Source: Strigamia acuminata (taxonomy: Eukaryota > Arthropoda > Chilopoda > Geophilomorpha > Linotaeniidae). From it: DNA of 64,000 nt. The translations under genes were made by a program, and so were the position numbers. The stretch spans positions 6,650,259 through 6,714,258 of the forward strand of contig OX442320.1 of NCBI GenBank assembly GCA_949358305.1, written 5' to 3'. Below the pieces are notes generated by a model, which worked only from the letters and a program-made list of their open reading frames with translations, did not search any database and was not told the DNA's origin. This document shows positions 21,701 through 34,870 of the stretch, piece after piece (the stretch's first letter is position 1; each line of letters starts with the position of its first letter).

Positions 21701-24700
21701 GAGTTGGCCCCATGACACGGGGAAAATAAACCAACTCCTTTTCCCTCTACTTAGTTCCAGGTAACGGGAAAACAGGCAGAGCAGAACAACCAAACCCAGA
21801 AAGAAAGAAGAATAAAAAAAGAAAAAAAATACACATTAAGAATGAATAAAGAAAATCATAGTCCTGCTTTTCCTTTCCCAAGACATCACCCTTAATCCAT
21901 AAGCAATTTATTTCTGTTTTCTATGATCCTATTGTGATACAATACAAAAATATGAATGGGTTCCCTTTCTCTCCCACTTCCGTTCTCTCGATATGCATCG
22001 ATAACCAAATGGAAAATTAAATTACGATATTAAAAGTCCTTGGATGTCATATGTCTACAACCTCGAATAACCACCACTACGGTTAGAACTTGTAATTAGG
22101 TCAAAATTTGTTTGGAAAAAAATTCCTCGCAAACAGTCAAGAAGAAAATTATTTCAAGAAAAATAAAATAAAAAGGAAAAAATCGATTCGTTTCTTACCA
22201 TCTCTGGACATGCCAAGTCCTAGGCATTTTTGTAGCCTACAGTATTGACATCTGTTCCTATTAACCCTGTCAACTACGCAATTCTTCTGCCGAGGACATT
22301 GGTAATTGACCACACTAGACTGACTACGACGGAAGAAACCCTGCGAATAAAAAAAATAAATTATGTTACATTTAAAACAAATGGAAGAAGAATAACAGTC
22401 GCTTGTTTCCTCACTAAGGATTAAAGTTAAATGCACGATCTTAACTCGAGATAACCGTAAAAAGAAGACGACGACGCAGAACACAATGGAATCGCGGGAG
22501 GAAAACGCATACAAATCACTTCCTAAACACGGGGATTAGATTAAAAGCCATTTCGTTTCCTCATCGATTTTTACAGCGCACTAATTTGCTTCTTAAGAAT
22601 AATAAATATAATATTTAAAAGAAAAAAAAAATTCAATGCCATTTAAAACTTTCACCTGTCGTGTCCTCAACTGAATGATACGTGGCGCAGGTGTAGCGTG
22701 ACGTGAAAAACATTAATGTGGGGTCAGGTGCAAGTCAACAGTGCATTCCCTATGACTCATTTCTTATTCTCAGACCTTGGGCACACTTGAAACTCGCGTG
22801 TGGTCACGTGGCACTGATTTGGAGGAATCGGAGGATCAATTTTCGCCCATCTCACGTTCGCTCGTGTTCGGTTGCCACGCGAGATATTGATAAAACGGTC
22901 GAGGCGCACAATTGCGCGTTGAAATTAACTTGTTTTAGAAACAAGATGTTATTTGAGACGAAAAGTGCCACGAAGAGATAAGTGTGGAGTGTACATTTGG
23001 CACTTTTAATTGCTCACTAGATGTACACAAAAAGCAAACTTAACGACCTCGTTTGCGAGTTAATCGATCGAGAATCAACTTAAGAGGAAACTTGCAACCG
23101 TTTCATGTGACACCTCAACGACATGGGAAATTGGCCATTTACTCGACTGCCACATTAAATAACCCAAGGACCCCCACTAAAACTCTAAAATAAAAAAGAA
23201 AGATATATGTACGTGTATATATATATCCATGTCTACAACTTTTTTATGTCGTCGTTTTATGTCAGTCGAGAAACATTTATTAAAATTTTTAATCAAAAGA
23301 GTTTCTTACCTTACAGCCTTCACAGGTAATTACACCATAATGGACACCTGAAGACTTGTCTCCACATACTTTACATGGAATTATTTCGATTTGGGCTGCA
23401 AAAAGACAAGAAATAATCCAAATTAGACAAAAAATAAGAAATTATGTCAACAACATCAATTAATTTTCGAGTCAAATGGCAAACAAACCGCGCATTGCAT
23501 TTTTACGTGAAACTAAACAAATAAATCTATATTTAAAAATCCCATTAATTTTCTTTATTAAAATACCTAACGCACAATTTAGCTGATGAAAATTAATTCG
23601 TAATCAACCGCGGTGAATTATGAACGCAGGTTACGCATAATAAATGCTCAACTTCAACGCCAAAATGGCGAAAAATATTTATTTTCTTCTTCTCACCGAC
23701 AAGGTCCTTTAAGGAAATTGAGGGAAGCCACAGGATGAAAAAAAGTGAGGCAATTAGTATGCACGAAGAAAGAAAGAAAAAAAAACCCCTTATGGGCTTC
23801 CGTAGCTCTCTCAGTCACCGCGGTCATTGACTTGTAGGCCAATAAGATGGCTGGTTTTGATAAATTTCCTAGTCAACTATTATTATTAATAATAATGTAT
23901 TTATTCGTATAGAAAGATCTCATTAGGACAAAAAATAAACCCAATTAAAATAGCTCCACATGCCAATCAAGCAGCAACATTACACAATAGGTGATTGGGA
24001 AAAAAAGAAAGAAAATAAAAGTATGTCATCCATCAAAATGTGTCATAAAAACAAAAGCATTTTCTAAAGGTAGAAAAACGTTATTCCGAGCGAAATAGGA
24101 CGCAAAGAGGAACGAAAAAAGGGTTAGGACAACATCGGGAGACAGTAAACAATAAACAAACGGTCGGGAATTATTTTTTCTCCGTCGTGAGGTGAGAAAA
24201 ACGGACGAAAGTGGTTAAATTCTTTAGCAAACACTAGCGGCGTCCTCTAGTATTTGAGAGAGTTGAAGAAAAGTGCATTTCTTAATCTTGTTCCACTTGT
24301 CCCCCCCAATTGAATAGAAAAGGGGGACGAGGGGAAAAAGCCTTTTAACAACTGGCTGCTGCTAGGAAGAAAAATAGAAAATCTCTCTCTCTCTCGGTTC
24401 TCTTTTAGAAACGAGTCCCGACCCAATGCAATCCGGTGGGGCAAGTTTTCCTGCACAACTCTGGGGTGAATGACCGAACAAGGCGCAAAACTAAAAACAA
24501 CAATATAGAAAAAAGTTATCATCATATTGCGCTTCTTTTTATCTATATTTATTTAGAAATTTTTTTTTTTTTAATTTGTAAAAAATGTATTTATAATTAT
24601 ATTTCATTTATCCCACCGAGAAAAAAAAATGACTCAGAGTTGAAACATGCGTTTCTAGATTTGATTTCTTCATCTTATCTGGTGGAACTTGATAAGCAAA

Positions 24701-27700
24701 AGGTTAGAAAATGAAAGAAAAATTTAATTTGAGAGTTTTTCGTGATTTTTTTTATTTATTTCTTGGTTCAATGTATGACATTTGACGTGTCAGTCAGTGT
24801 GTTAAAAACAGGAAAATACTCGAGGGGCCGTTCAACTCCTGTTAACTTGTTTAAATAAACAAAGTTTTAAAATAAACTCGCAGCTTATTGCGTGTTCTAA
24901 TGTGCCAATTAATATTACAGGTATAAAAACCAAACAAAAAACGAAAGTTTCGTAAATAACACGCAAAGGGAGCGAACAAAAAGTGCATCCAAACACGCGA
25001 ACATTCATCTCTCTACTTTCCATTACAAGTAACGCGGAAATGATACTTGGAGCAATAAAGTATTTTTCGTTACCAAAACTTAAAAAATAAAATAAATGGA
25101 GTGATGTAACGGACTTTAACGACTATTAGTCAATAAATCCGGAGTAGTAACAACTAGTGTAGGTTGTGGATGTTCAATTACATAACAAACGCGTTGGAAC
25201 GCGGGTCATTCACCTGAAAAGTGACGCACTTAACTGATAAAATTTATACTGCGCGGTAATTGGCAAGTTGGACGTAAATAACCAAGTTGCATTACGCTTT
25301 TTTAAATGTTAATATTTTCCTCTAAATGTCGTAATGGTCATTTTATATTTAATATTTTATATTTATTAATTATTTTTTTTTTCTTTTTCCCATTACGGAT
25401 CTTTCGCACGGCCTCGTTTTCCAAATACGGCAAACTGCATTTAAAACAACGTCACTCGTGACGAAACAACTCGCGCGATGACCGCGAGGGATTTGCTGTG
25501 TCCGCGTCCGCGTGGCGTTCGGGATCTAGGTTATTGGGACTCCAGGTAGCGAGTGGTCAACGGCCTCACAGCGCAACTCTTTCGCCACGGGGAAGTGGCG
25601 AAAAAAATTAATGCTCGCTAGTGCAAAGCCATTTATGGGCATCAAAGGGGAAGTAGAAAATAAGCGCTTATTTAAAATAAAAAAAAAATTATCAAATTAA
25701 ATGAATATAAACAAATAAACACAAATTAAATGTCGTAAAATACGAGTTCCTCGTTTTCAGAATTTTAAATTTTCTAAATTTAAAAAAAAAAAAAAAAAAA
25801 AATCTACTTCCGACAACCAAAATAAAAATTAAATTCCTAAAACCCAAAAATAAAACCCCCCGAAAAATGCAAGTTCGTGTCGCATCTATTTTCAGTGCAA
25901 AATAATTGAAGAAATTCTGCAGTTCGTCTCACTTTGTAACAATTCAATTTTTTTTTCACAACCAAAAATGTAAACTTTTTTCCTTCCTCCCCTGTTCCAA
26001 GTTTAAGTATGTGTGAAGGAATTTTACCAATGACGACCTTCTAACCTGACCTAAGCCTAGTGTGAACGTTTCAACATCTCAGATCATTGACAAAAAAAAT
26101 AAATATATATTTTTTTTTTATAAAAAAAAAATTAAATTAAATTAAATTATTCAATGCAAAAACACATTTCATTCATGGACATATATTGGCACAAGAAGCG
26201 CTGCCTTAATCGTTGAAATTCGTTCTAAGGAGGTTTGTCAATTAACAAGTGCATTCGGCGAAGTTCCTCGTGGCAAGCACGTGTGGATGTTAGGACGCTT
26301 CGCTACGCCACGCCTCAATCGCTCGCCTAAGTCCGGGCCAAGAGTTTCCCGGAGCCCGCACCACCTTTTCTTTCTTTTCAGCCATCCGGGATGAGGGCAT
26401 TGACTTTTGCCCGAGTTTCGTCAGCGTTTCCTTGGTGATGCGCGCAACGGCCTTCCCTCATGCTCCCCTCACAACCAAACAGGAACTTTGCACAAATTTA
26501 TCAATTTTCACGTCTTCCCACCATTTTAGTCGACAAAAATCGCTGAGTCACGTGACCAAACACAAACAATTACGTAACTACAAACCAAACACTCCAAATT
26601 TGCATTTTAAATTGAAATAATTTTTTTTCTCTCTACATTTAATTATCTAGATTGATGAAAAATGCAGAAATGATCTCATCTTGCCGTTGCAGGCTTTGCA
26701 GCTGATGGGATCTTGGACCGCCATGATTTGCACACCAACACCTGCACCAGGACTGAATAACAAACAAACTCGTTTGAAAAAAATAAATAACTATATTTTT
26801 TCTTTCCTCTTTTCACTTCTACAATTAAACCCAAACACCTGTTTTGTTTTTACACCTCTAGAGTGTGGCGGAGGTGGAAAACAAGAGCTTCGACAGCCTC
26901 ACCTATTGACTATCAATCAATTGAGATGACTAGTCGCTCCCCAACCCCCGTCTACACTAGAAAAATGCACGAGAGGCTCGTGAAGCTGCCCAACAACAGG
27001 AAGTAACTTACCGTCGACCAGTTGCCATGCGACAAACATATAAATGGCACCTAATTAAATCTCACTTGTGATTCACAATTTTATACAACTTCTTCCCAAG
27101 ACTTTTCTTTCTTTTTTCTTATTTTTTTTTTATCAAAATTCCAAACAAAAATCAAAACAAAAATAAAAGAAAACAATCAACAGGTAAGTGAAAATTCCAC
27201 CGTTCCACAAACACAAAATTCCCTATACGTTTCCCTCTCGAGAACAATAACGACAATAAAAAAAATAGTGTTTCCGGTTCCTGTAACAACTAGATGAAAA
27301 TGGTTTTGCATCACACGATGATCTAACTTTTGTTTTTTTGTTTCCTCGCGGTTCCATTTTTCCTGGAACGGACCAACTAGCGTTAAATTCACTCAACGAA
27401 ACAATTGAAAAACACAAAATCACGTGTCAAACAACGAAAAACAAAGACAAACGAAAATAATTCTAAAAAAAAAGAATGCACGACCATCACCACACACTCA
27501 AGGCCGTCTAGTGTTAAGAGGGTGTTTCACAATCCTCACTAATAATTTCCAAATAATTTTTTTATCAATTATCTCACCACCCCCATAAAAAAAATATATA
27601 AAAAAAATATTTTTTTCCCCCAAACTTAAATTAAAACCAAAAAAAATCAGTGCAATGCCCTCTTGAGGTGAGGTGAGGGCCAAGTCAGGTGAGTTGGGGT

Positions 27701-28831
27701 AGAACAAGGGGGAATTATTTTTTTTCTTTCGTGACTACCATTTATTTTTTTTTGCGGAAATGACTGCGATGACCCAGGGTTCATTGCCACACATCACTAC
27801 AGGCTAAATCGTAACATCTTTTGTCGAGTGGTCAACAATTCCATGCCCATCACTCATGTGGTCCGGCACAGGGGGATATATACGTAACACCCAACATAAA
27901 CAACTCGCCAAGCCCAACCTTCCTTTACCCCCTCTATATTTCTCCCTTTTACCCCCACTATGAGAACCAAGTGGCCCTCTACTTCCTTCCCCCGTAACTC
28001 AAACGCGTAAAATTGATCAAAATTGATCAAAATTGATCAAAATTGAACAAAATCGGTCGAAATTGATCAAGCGACATTTTTCTAATTGTTTTCTATTTTT
28101 TTTAAAGAAAAAACTCAATGCAGTGGAAAATTGGAGCCAAGTGGAAACATTCTCCATTTCTATAAAGATGCATTTTCCGCTCATTAAACGCGGGGGAAAA
28201 AAAAGAAATATTGTTTCGTGACTTATGGTATTAATGAATCGCACCTGACACCGCCGCGAACTCAAAGCGGGTTCGTCCTGCGCCTAGCGAGTTGTCGGAG
28301 GGAATGACCAAGTAACCTAATGATGCTAACAAAATGCGCATTCAAAATAGGAAGAGGAATAAGAAAAGAAAAATAAATAAATACAAATTATGCAGACAAA
28401 GAAAGAGAAGTCCTTCAACGATTAAGTTGCTTGATGTGTCTGTTTGTGAAACCGGTTTGTTAATGTTGCCTTCGTGTGCACACAACCGAATATTATATTA
28501 AAATCAACTAAAAAACAAAATAAATTCGCAATCGCCGAGAGAGCGAGAGAGAGAAGATGGAAATACTCTAAAGCGACCTAGCGCAGTTTGTTTACCACCT
28601 GTTCCATCAAAAAGGTTATTTCAACTCAATTACCTCACGTGTTAATGGCACTAGAATGTTAAAAGTTTTAAAAGTTAAAGGAGATATAAGATATTTGAGG
28701 TTGACCCACCTTTGATGGATCCAGACGACTGAGGCATTGATGAAACCAAATGTACACGCACCTTTAATAGATCCCGAGGAAGTATGCGGTTGTTGGGCCA
28801 CTTCCACTTTGTTGACGGTATTCCACGACAT
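18735..28831 (-). CDS. HR3: Nuclear receptor HR3 (NR1F, ROR orthologue)
   Basis: HR3 is an ecdysone-induced orphan nuclear receptor that binds ROR-type AGGTCA half-sites and controls moulting cascades. Ten exons, 28831-28762, 23395-23310, 22340-22199, 21412-21244, 21184-21003, 19733-19612, 19544-19412, 19353-19246, 19180-19064 and 18994-18735, sum to 1389 nt: 462 codons plus stop, all phases compatible, close to the length of fly DHR3. The DBD reads [22 protein letters not shown] / [15 protein letters not shown] and [17 protein letters not shown], followed by the C-terminal extension [18 protein letters not shown]. The LBD runs from [15 protein letters not shown] through [13 protein letters not shown] and [13 protein letters not shown] to AF-2 [13 protein letters not shown], like ROR. 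The start [10 protein letters not shown] is chosen because the exon ends in SSGSIK, the residues before the DBD in fly HR3. Upstream exons or promoters may exist. Confidence 0.95.
19734..19767 (-). CDS. HR3: HR3 alternative start before the LBD (LBD-only isoform)
   Basis: Two adjacent ATGs (19767 and 19764) read [11 protein letters not shown] straight into the first LBD exon in the correct frame ([11 protein letters not shown]), across the acceptor at 19734-19735. A transcript starting in this intron would make an HR3 ligand-binding domain without zinc fingers. No TATA-like promoter is evident. The alternative is a chance open intron end of 34 nt. Confidence 0.25.
20872..21003 (-). CDS. HR3: HR3 alternative terminal extension (DBD-only isoform)
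   Basis: If the donor at 21002 (ACAG/GTAGCA) is not used, the hinge exon reads on for 43 more codons ([20 protein letters not shown] ... DTNPLFLL) to TAG. This run-on is clearly richer in G+C than the flanking intron and stays open to its stop, as real coding sequence would. The product would keep the zinc fingers and lose the whole LBD. Expression is not shown by sequence alone. Confidence 0.5.
   Translation of the reverse strand, partial: GSSPVPVPLWEEYAPDLLAQLGASEDSLLDSSIALDTNPLFLL
26685..26724 (-). CDS. HR3: Candidate alternative first exon of HR3
   Basis: An ATG at 26724 reads [13 protein letters not shown] and reaches a GC-type donor (CG/GCAAGA) in the phase needed to join the DBD exon at 23395. 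Read instead from the acceptor GGTGCAG just upstream, the segment gives [15 protein letters not shown], loosely like the [10 protein letters not shown] start of the zinc finger, and would run to a TAG. Either an alternative N-terminus, a diverged copy of the zinc-finger exon, or chance. The non-canonical donor keeps confidence low. Confidence 0.25.
28012..28070 (+). repeat. 11-bp tandem repeat AAAATTGATCA
   Basis: About five copies, the last two diverged. Contains TGATCA palindromes. Confidence 0.85.
28710..28737 (-). CDS. HR3: HR3 alternative first exon MPQSSGSIK (duplicated exon end)
   Basis: 52 bp after the donor of the main first exon is a second segment, ATG CCT CAG TCG TCT GGA TCC ATC AAA G, followed by GTGGGT. 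It encodes SSGSIK again with the same phase-1 donor. It can act as a separate first exon (MPQSSGSIK, then the DBD exon) or as a 19-nt internal exon 28728-28710 with acceptor CTCAG. Read through from the upstream exon it would shift frame, so it fits only as an alternative. Confidence 0.5.
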
Positions 28832-30003
28832 GGGAGTCGGTCCGATCCAAGATGCTTCCTTTTTTTTATCCACCCGCTTTATCCAGTGCTAAGAGCTCAA
28901 AACACGGACCACTTGCGGCCCACTCCGACCGGAACGAAATCACCAATCCTCTTGTTGTCAGCTGCCAATGAGAAAACCAAGGCATCTGGTGAGACACTCG
29001 TCCGACATGGGCATCAAGATTCACGCGCGCCTAACCAATGCCAATCTGCGCACCATCAGCATCGGCAAACCACTGACAAACGCCACTCAGCCATGGTTCG
29101 CTAGTGGCAGGCCCGTCCACGTTCAACCACTGCACAGGGGGGATGCGAACACACGCACACGTTCTGCCCGCGAGGCTCTACTGGGTCTGTGACGTCACAC
29201 AAACGGAAGTTAATGCTTTTCAGCGGAATACTCATCTCCACGTGGCCGCAGATTTATACAATTTTTAACTATTCGAAATTATTTTAATATTTAAAAAAAA
29301 AAAATTCTTTTTTAAATATTTTAAAAAAAAAAAAAAAAAAATTTTAATTTTTTTTTAATTTTAATTTTTTTTTCTAAATTTGTTCCGTTTTTGGTTAAAA
29401 AGTTGTTCGAACATAAAATTCAATGTTTCGGAAGAAAAATGCTGGCTGACCCAGTGGCAAGATAGCGGGACCAGTGTTTGTGTTGCGTTGCTCGCTCAGC
29501 CTTCCCCCGACTGAGTGGACTTATCCGCTGAGGAATGCGGTAGTGAGATGCAGCTGAAAAGCGCGCGCGCTCCGTTCCTTCTACTCGACGTTGCCCTGCC
29601 CTGAACGCGCTCGAAAAAATCGCGCAAAACAAATTAATCGAAAACCCAATTTTTTCTTTTTTAAAAAAAAAAAAACCCAACAAAATCAACAAACAATAAA
29701 TAAATCCCACTTCCTTCCAACGGATACAAACAATACAATCACACTATCGAAAGGTGATTAAATAAATGAAAAATTCCCAAAAAAAAAAAAAAAAAACATA
29801 CCAGGGGTCCTTGAAATACGCACCGAGTGTTCAAGGATCCACTGCAAAGTATGGAATTTTTTTCTCGATTCTCAGAAAAGAGACGGGGGGTGGCAAAGCT
29901 GCTTTTATCAACTAATGAGGATTACCAGAAATAACCAACAGAGAAAGGGGGTATAAAAAAGATGGGGGGAATGACATTTAGGTGTCTCCCTCGCTGACCA
30001 ACG

Positions 30004-30016
30004 GGGTCATTGGACC
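30004..30016 (+). promoter_or_regulatory. IR1 ecdysone-response-element-like site
   Basis: GGGTCATTGGACC is an inverted repeat of AGGTCA-type half-sites with a 1-bp spacer, off the EcR/USP consensus by one key base. It lies about 1.2 kb upstream of the HR3 first coding exon. HR3 is a known ecdysone target in insects. Confidence 0.3.
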
Positions 30017-31085
30017 GTCTTGCCCCAACCTAGACAAAAGGCCAGCAGATTGCATCTGAATCTAAAACGCCCCTCCTGTTTTTAGTGCAATAAAAATAAA
30101 AAGCCCATTTACGTTGAAAAATCAAAACCATTTACTGCGAATTGAAAAAAAAAAAAATAAAAAAAATATTCGAAAAGTGGAAAAATTCGATTCAAGAATT
30201 CGAAAAATTCGAGCCACGTGTCATCAACAATTCTAAGTTCATTGTACTGGAGTTCTGCCAACGCAAAACCAATACAATATATGAATTATGAAACGAGGAA
30301 ATGATCTTTTTATTTATTTAATTTTTTAGCTCTTTATTATTTTCAAAATGGCCGTCGATTTGAAATTCGTGAAAAGAAGATGGCGAAGAGGAAAATAAAA
30401 AAAATAAAATAAAAAACAACTAATTGGGAAATGTGGCAGTTTGCGAGTGCAAAAGGCTAAAGGGTCATCCGTGAAAAATTAAGCAACCTTGCGAGAAATA
30501 AATAGTTTTAGTTGCGTATAAAGATGTGTGTTGATCGCGACCTTCTGCTTGACCTGCATATCATTTGCACAAACAATCGCCACCTTTGCAATACATTTTG
30601 CACATTGTGTCAGTATATAAGAGTGCCAAACGCGCCGGTCCATTGCCCAAACATGTTTTTCATAAAGCCAACAGCCTCTCGCATCGATTGTATGTTGTTC
30701 AACTTTGTTTCAATGACGTTCCATTGTTTTCCTTTTATTTTATATTCCCGAGTTGGTGTCAATAAAATATCGTAAACTAAAGTACCCGCTCTGTCGCTCT
30801 GTCTGCGGCTACACGGATACATTTTCACGAACGAGCAATAAAAAGATACGTTCAAAGCGATCGTGTGTCACCAAATCACCATTAAAGTCGACGGCTAATA
30901 CAATAAGAAAGCGGAAGACAAACAAAATGAAAGATTGTCTCGTTTCGTGGACTCTTTAATCCATTAAACTGGAACACGGCGACTAAAAATAGAGGAAACT
31001 TGGAAACAAAACCCTTTTTCACCGACGTTATTCCTTCTAATTGTGGGAATCATCAACAAACTGTTGAAAACTTTTAAGGGTTCGG

Positions 31086-31154
31086 TCACAGACAAAGGTC
31101 ATCCGTGAGAAGTTGACCCCAAAGGGTTGACAGCTTTTGTCACCACTTTTGACC
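31086..31154. promoter_or_regulatory. Cluster of nuclear-receptor half-sites
   Basis: Within about 70 bp are GGTCAC, AAAGGTCA, TTGACCCC, GGGTTGAC and TTTGACCC, five AGGTCA-like half-sites on both strands. Motif density only. Confidence 0.25.
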
Positions 31155-31265
31155 CGATTTCTGGACAATGTGGATCGACTTTGGCCACATGTTGCGCGAG
31201 GATGTAAATCATTCAATCCAAAAATAAAATTTTTCCAAAAAAAAAAAAATTAATATTGCGTCATC

Positions 31266-31276
31266 AAGATGGCGGC
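31266..31276 (+). promoter_or_regulatory. YY1/Pho-like motif AAGATGGCGGC
   Basis: Same 11-mer as at the MORC start. Could mark an unannotated promoter. Confidence 0.2.
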
Positions 31277-32125
31277 AGTTCTTTGGCCAATTTGAATGTG
31301 GGTCGCGACTCGCAATAATAAAATTGGCTTTTTGTAATACCGAATTAATGATGTTTACCGAACGAACGACTTGAACTTAACTGCCCGTTAAATTATTCTT
31401 TTTTTTTTCTTTTTTAAAATAAAAACTTAACCAGGGGACTTTCAATTTACATGTGTACATGAAACTATTTCCATTGCTTCCGGCTCATAACTGTACATTT
31501 TCTTTTTTCACCTTCAAGGACTTATTAGGGAGAGGCGAATGGCAAAACAGGTCTGCACAGTGAGTTGCAACAACTTATGCTTTCGCCTTCATTTTTCTTC
31601 TACACTAAATTACACACTCGCATAACAATAATAAAAACGACGATTAATTTCTCCGTTTTTAATATGTTCAAAGCGATTAATCAACATTCAATTAGGAGAT
31701 TGTAAAGCGTCAAACTGTGGTTTCGACCACGGCTAGTAGAAAGAACTACCCGGAAATTCATTAAAACGGTAAAACGAGTCAAGTCAACCTTGTGAAGGTC
31801 GTCTCCACTTAACACTTCAAAATTGACCGCTGTCATTTTGTTTTTTTAAATTTCCTTTTTTAAAAAAAAATTAAATTCATAATTACTTAATTTTTGTTTC
31901 AAACTGATTTTTTTTATGATAAAAATTTCAAAAAAAAAAAAAAATTAAATAAAATATAATAAAATGAGCGTCCTTGAGGTGTAAAGGAAAAGCTAAACAA
32001 TTTCCATTTAACAAGAAAAAAAAAAAACAGAAAAAAAAACAACAGACCTTGCACAGTTAGTTGGAAGCTCACTAAACCACACACGGAAAATGTATTAGAA
32101 AAAAGCGAAAAAAATGTACCACTTT

Positions 32126-32160
<35 letters not shown>

Positions 32161-34870
32161 TGAAAGTACATTTTATGTAAAGCTTGAAATGTAAGAAAAC
32201 CCCCACTGACAATCAGGTGTACATCGTAAATCAAACTCAAATTCCGTCCTAATTCCATCTACAGCCGATACTTTTTTTTTGACATTATCAAATTATAAAA
32301 CAAAAAAAAAAATTGGAGCAAATTCAATAAAGACAATAAGGAGCGACTAAGTTTAATCAACCAACATGTCCACCCGCAATAAATTACCTTTAGTCCCAAA
32401 CTAAAATTTAATATATAATAAAAACGAAACATAAAAAAAAAAATAAGAAAATTCAAACCCACGTTCCCCGGTATTGCGACAGGTGACGTGAGTCAAGTAG
32501 CACTAAAAGACACCACGCCCAAACCCGAAAAAACAAAATATAAATAAATATTTACAATTGAAAAAAATTCTTTCCATTTATTTTAATCATTCAAAACCAG
32601 TCGGTAGTTCCGAATAATCAAATAATTCATTTTTTCTTTCCTTTCTTTCTTCCTTCCTCGTGTTGTTTACAGCCTATTTATTGCATAATCAAAGCACAAT
32701 CAAGAGAGGAGAACGGGTTGATGAATAGACTTGAGAGGCAAGTTTAAGGCCCGAAATGGTGTCACAGTTTTTGGAGCACGAATTGAGGTCGTTTTGCGAG
32801 AAAAGCCACTTTCCTTCTCACTATTACACTTGTACATGTGCGCCTCGTGTTCGCCATTCAACTCCGACCGCATGCAACTCAAGAGGGCGAATAAAAAACG
32901 CAAAATAATCAGCCGGCCTCAATTTAAAAGTCTTATCAAAGTTCCTCATCGCACAATTGCATCTTGTGCTATGACATAAGCCAATTTTTTGCATTTATAC
33001 TTCCTCACATTCTTACATTAGCCCTAATGCTTAATATTCAACCTGTTCTTTAATAATTTGGAGGAAAAAAAATATTTTTTAAATGACTAATAAAAAAAAT
33101 ATTTCTTGTCCTAATTTTTCACTTTCAATGCACTTTAGCCACACCTTGATCCTCAATTTGCAACTCACTGCGTTTTATTCTGGTTTTTCTTGTTGTTTTC
33201 CATTAAAATTTTGAAAAAATAATTTTTTTTTTCAATCATATTATTAGTTTCTAATTATCCTGATAAAAACAAAGGCAATAAATTAAAGACTAAGAAGACT
33301 CTTAATAACATCATCAAGTGCTATTATCTTGATCCACGGCAGAATGAACACAAGACTAAGAAAAAAAATAAACAATGTTTTATGATTTCAGATAAGATGG
33401 AGTCATTTTAGTGTAGAGACAATCGAGATAGCTGACACAAGAGACTTATTCAACTCGCTTCTTCCTTATTCATAAATATATACACAAACTCCACGAGAAT
33501 AAAAAAATAAAATAATAATAAAACTGCAAATCTTTTGTTTCCTTCTTATCACACCTGAGATACAAATGTTCCAACCTTTTCATTCATTCACATCCACACA
33601 TTCTCATCCCTAAAAACTAAAAACCTCCTTGTTCTTTCATGTGAACCTTAATTTTCCATTTTTCTCAAATTTTAATAAATAAAACACAAATAAACAACAA
33701 CAAAAAATAAGGAAATAAAAACTTTCATTCACCGATGGCATTTCCACAACCAAGCAAAATATTATTACATTGTATACATGTAATATAAATAAAACCAATC
33801 ATAGGTCACAGACCCCGAACGATAAAAAAAAAAAATATCATTGCATGTTTTCTTTCCACCTGCGAATATTCAACGACATTACGTCACCGAACAAAACCTA
33901 TCGACCAAACCCAGTCCCTAAACCCGCAAAAAGCCCATTCGCACGCAAGAACGCAAGTACGCAACCAAACCATCGATAAAACACGAAAAATTAACCAAAC
34001 GCCAACAATTTACCCAAAAAACAACAAATCCAAACCAAACAAATCAAAGAAAAAGACGAAAAAATTCGACACGCACCTGACCAAACTACCGCAGTTGATT
34101 AAGACGAAGTGTTACTCCTTCAGTGAGTTAGCAAGCAAAGAATTGAGCGCGGTTTTGTGCAAGGGTTTTGCTATTGTGTCCCGTAGGGCAAACTTCATTT
34201 TTTCCCCAACATTTTTTTTTTATCTCCTTCACCCGGGTACACCGTGGGTTCTCCTCTCTTTCTTCCGGGTATGTATGAGTTCATCGCCTTTTTTTACCCT
34301 TATCCCAGGTCAGCAACCCTCACCTCGGTTCACCTAGCCCCACCCATCCCCCTCCTTTCACCTAGGGTTTCTGTGGGCAATACACCCAGAGGGGTGAAAA
34401 AACTTGATTGCACCACTAGTCAAGGTTTGAAAAAAAATAATTACATCCCACTCGGGGTTTTGGAGGGAAGGGGAATGTGGAAAAAAATTGCAAACATCTC
34501 GCTTTAAACAAGAGAGGGAGGGGGAATGGCAACACCACCTACTGAGCCGTCATTGAACTTTGCACAATAAAAAATGCCGATTGGTTGACATTTCTTCGTG
34601 CGGTTCGTGTAATTTGCGGAGCTCTTTTTTCTTCGGATTGTAAAGTGTGGTTTGGGGGAGAAAATGGATTTGATTTAGAGAAAAAAAATGGGAGACAGGG
34701 GCATTTTAGCTCCGGGTTCGATAATTCAGACCCCGCTGATATAAAAAAGTAATTATTTTATAATGGATAAAAAAAAATGATACACGCGAGTCCCCTATGT
34801 GCGAACTTACGAATTTTCAGAGATACGAAGTTAAAATTCCGCAGAGGTTCGTTCGTTTTGAAGTTATAAA

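Noticed and set aside
28784-29192. Plus-strand frames of 74 and 106 codons over a GC-rich patch
   Set aside because: No start context, splice sites or recognisable protein. The patch more likely contains the HR3 promoter or 5' leader.
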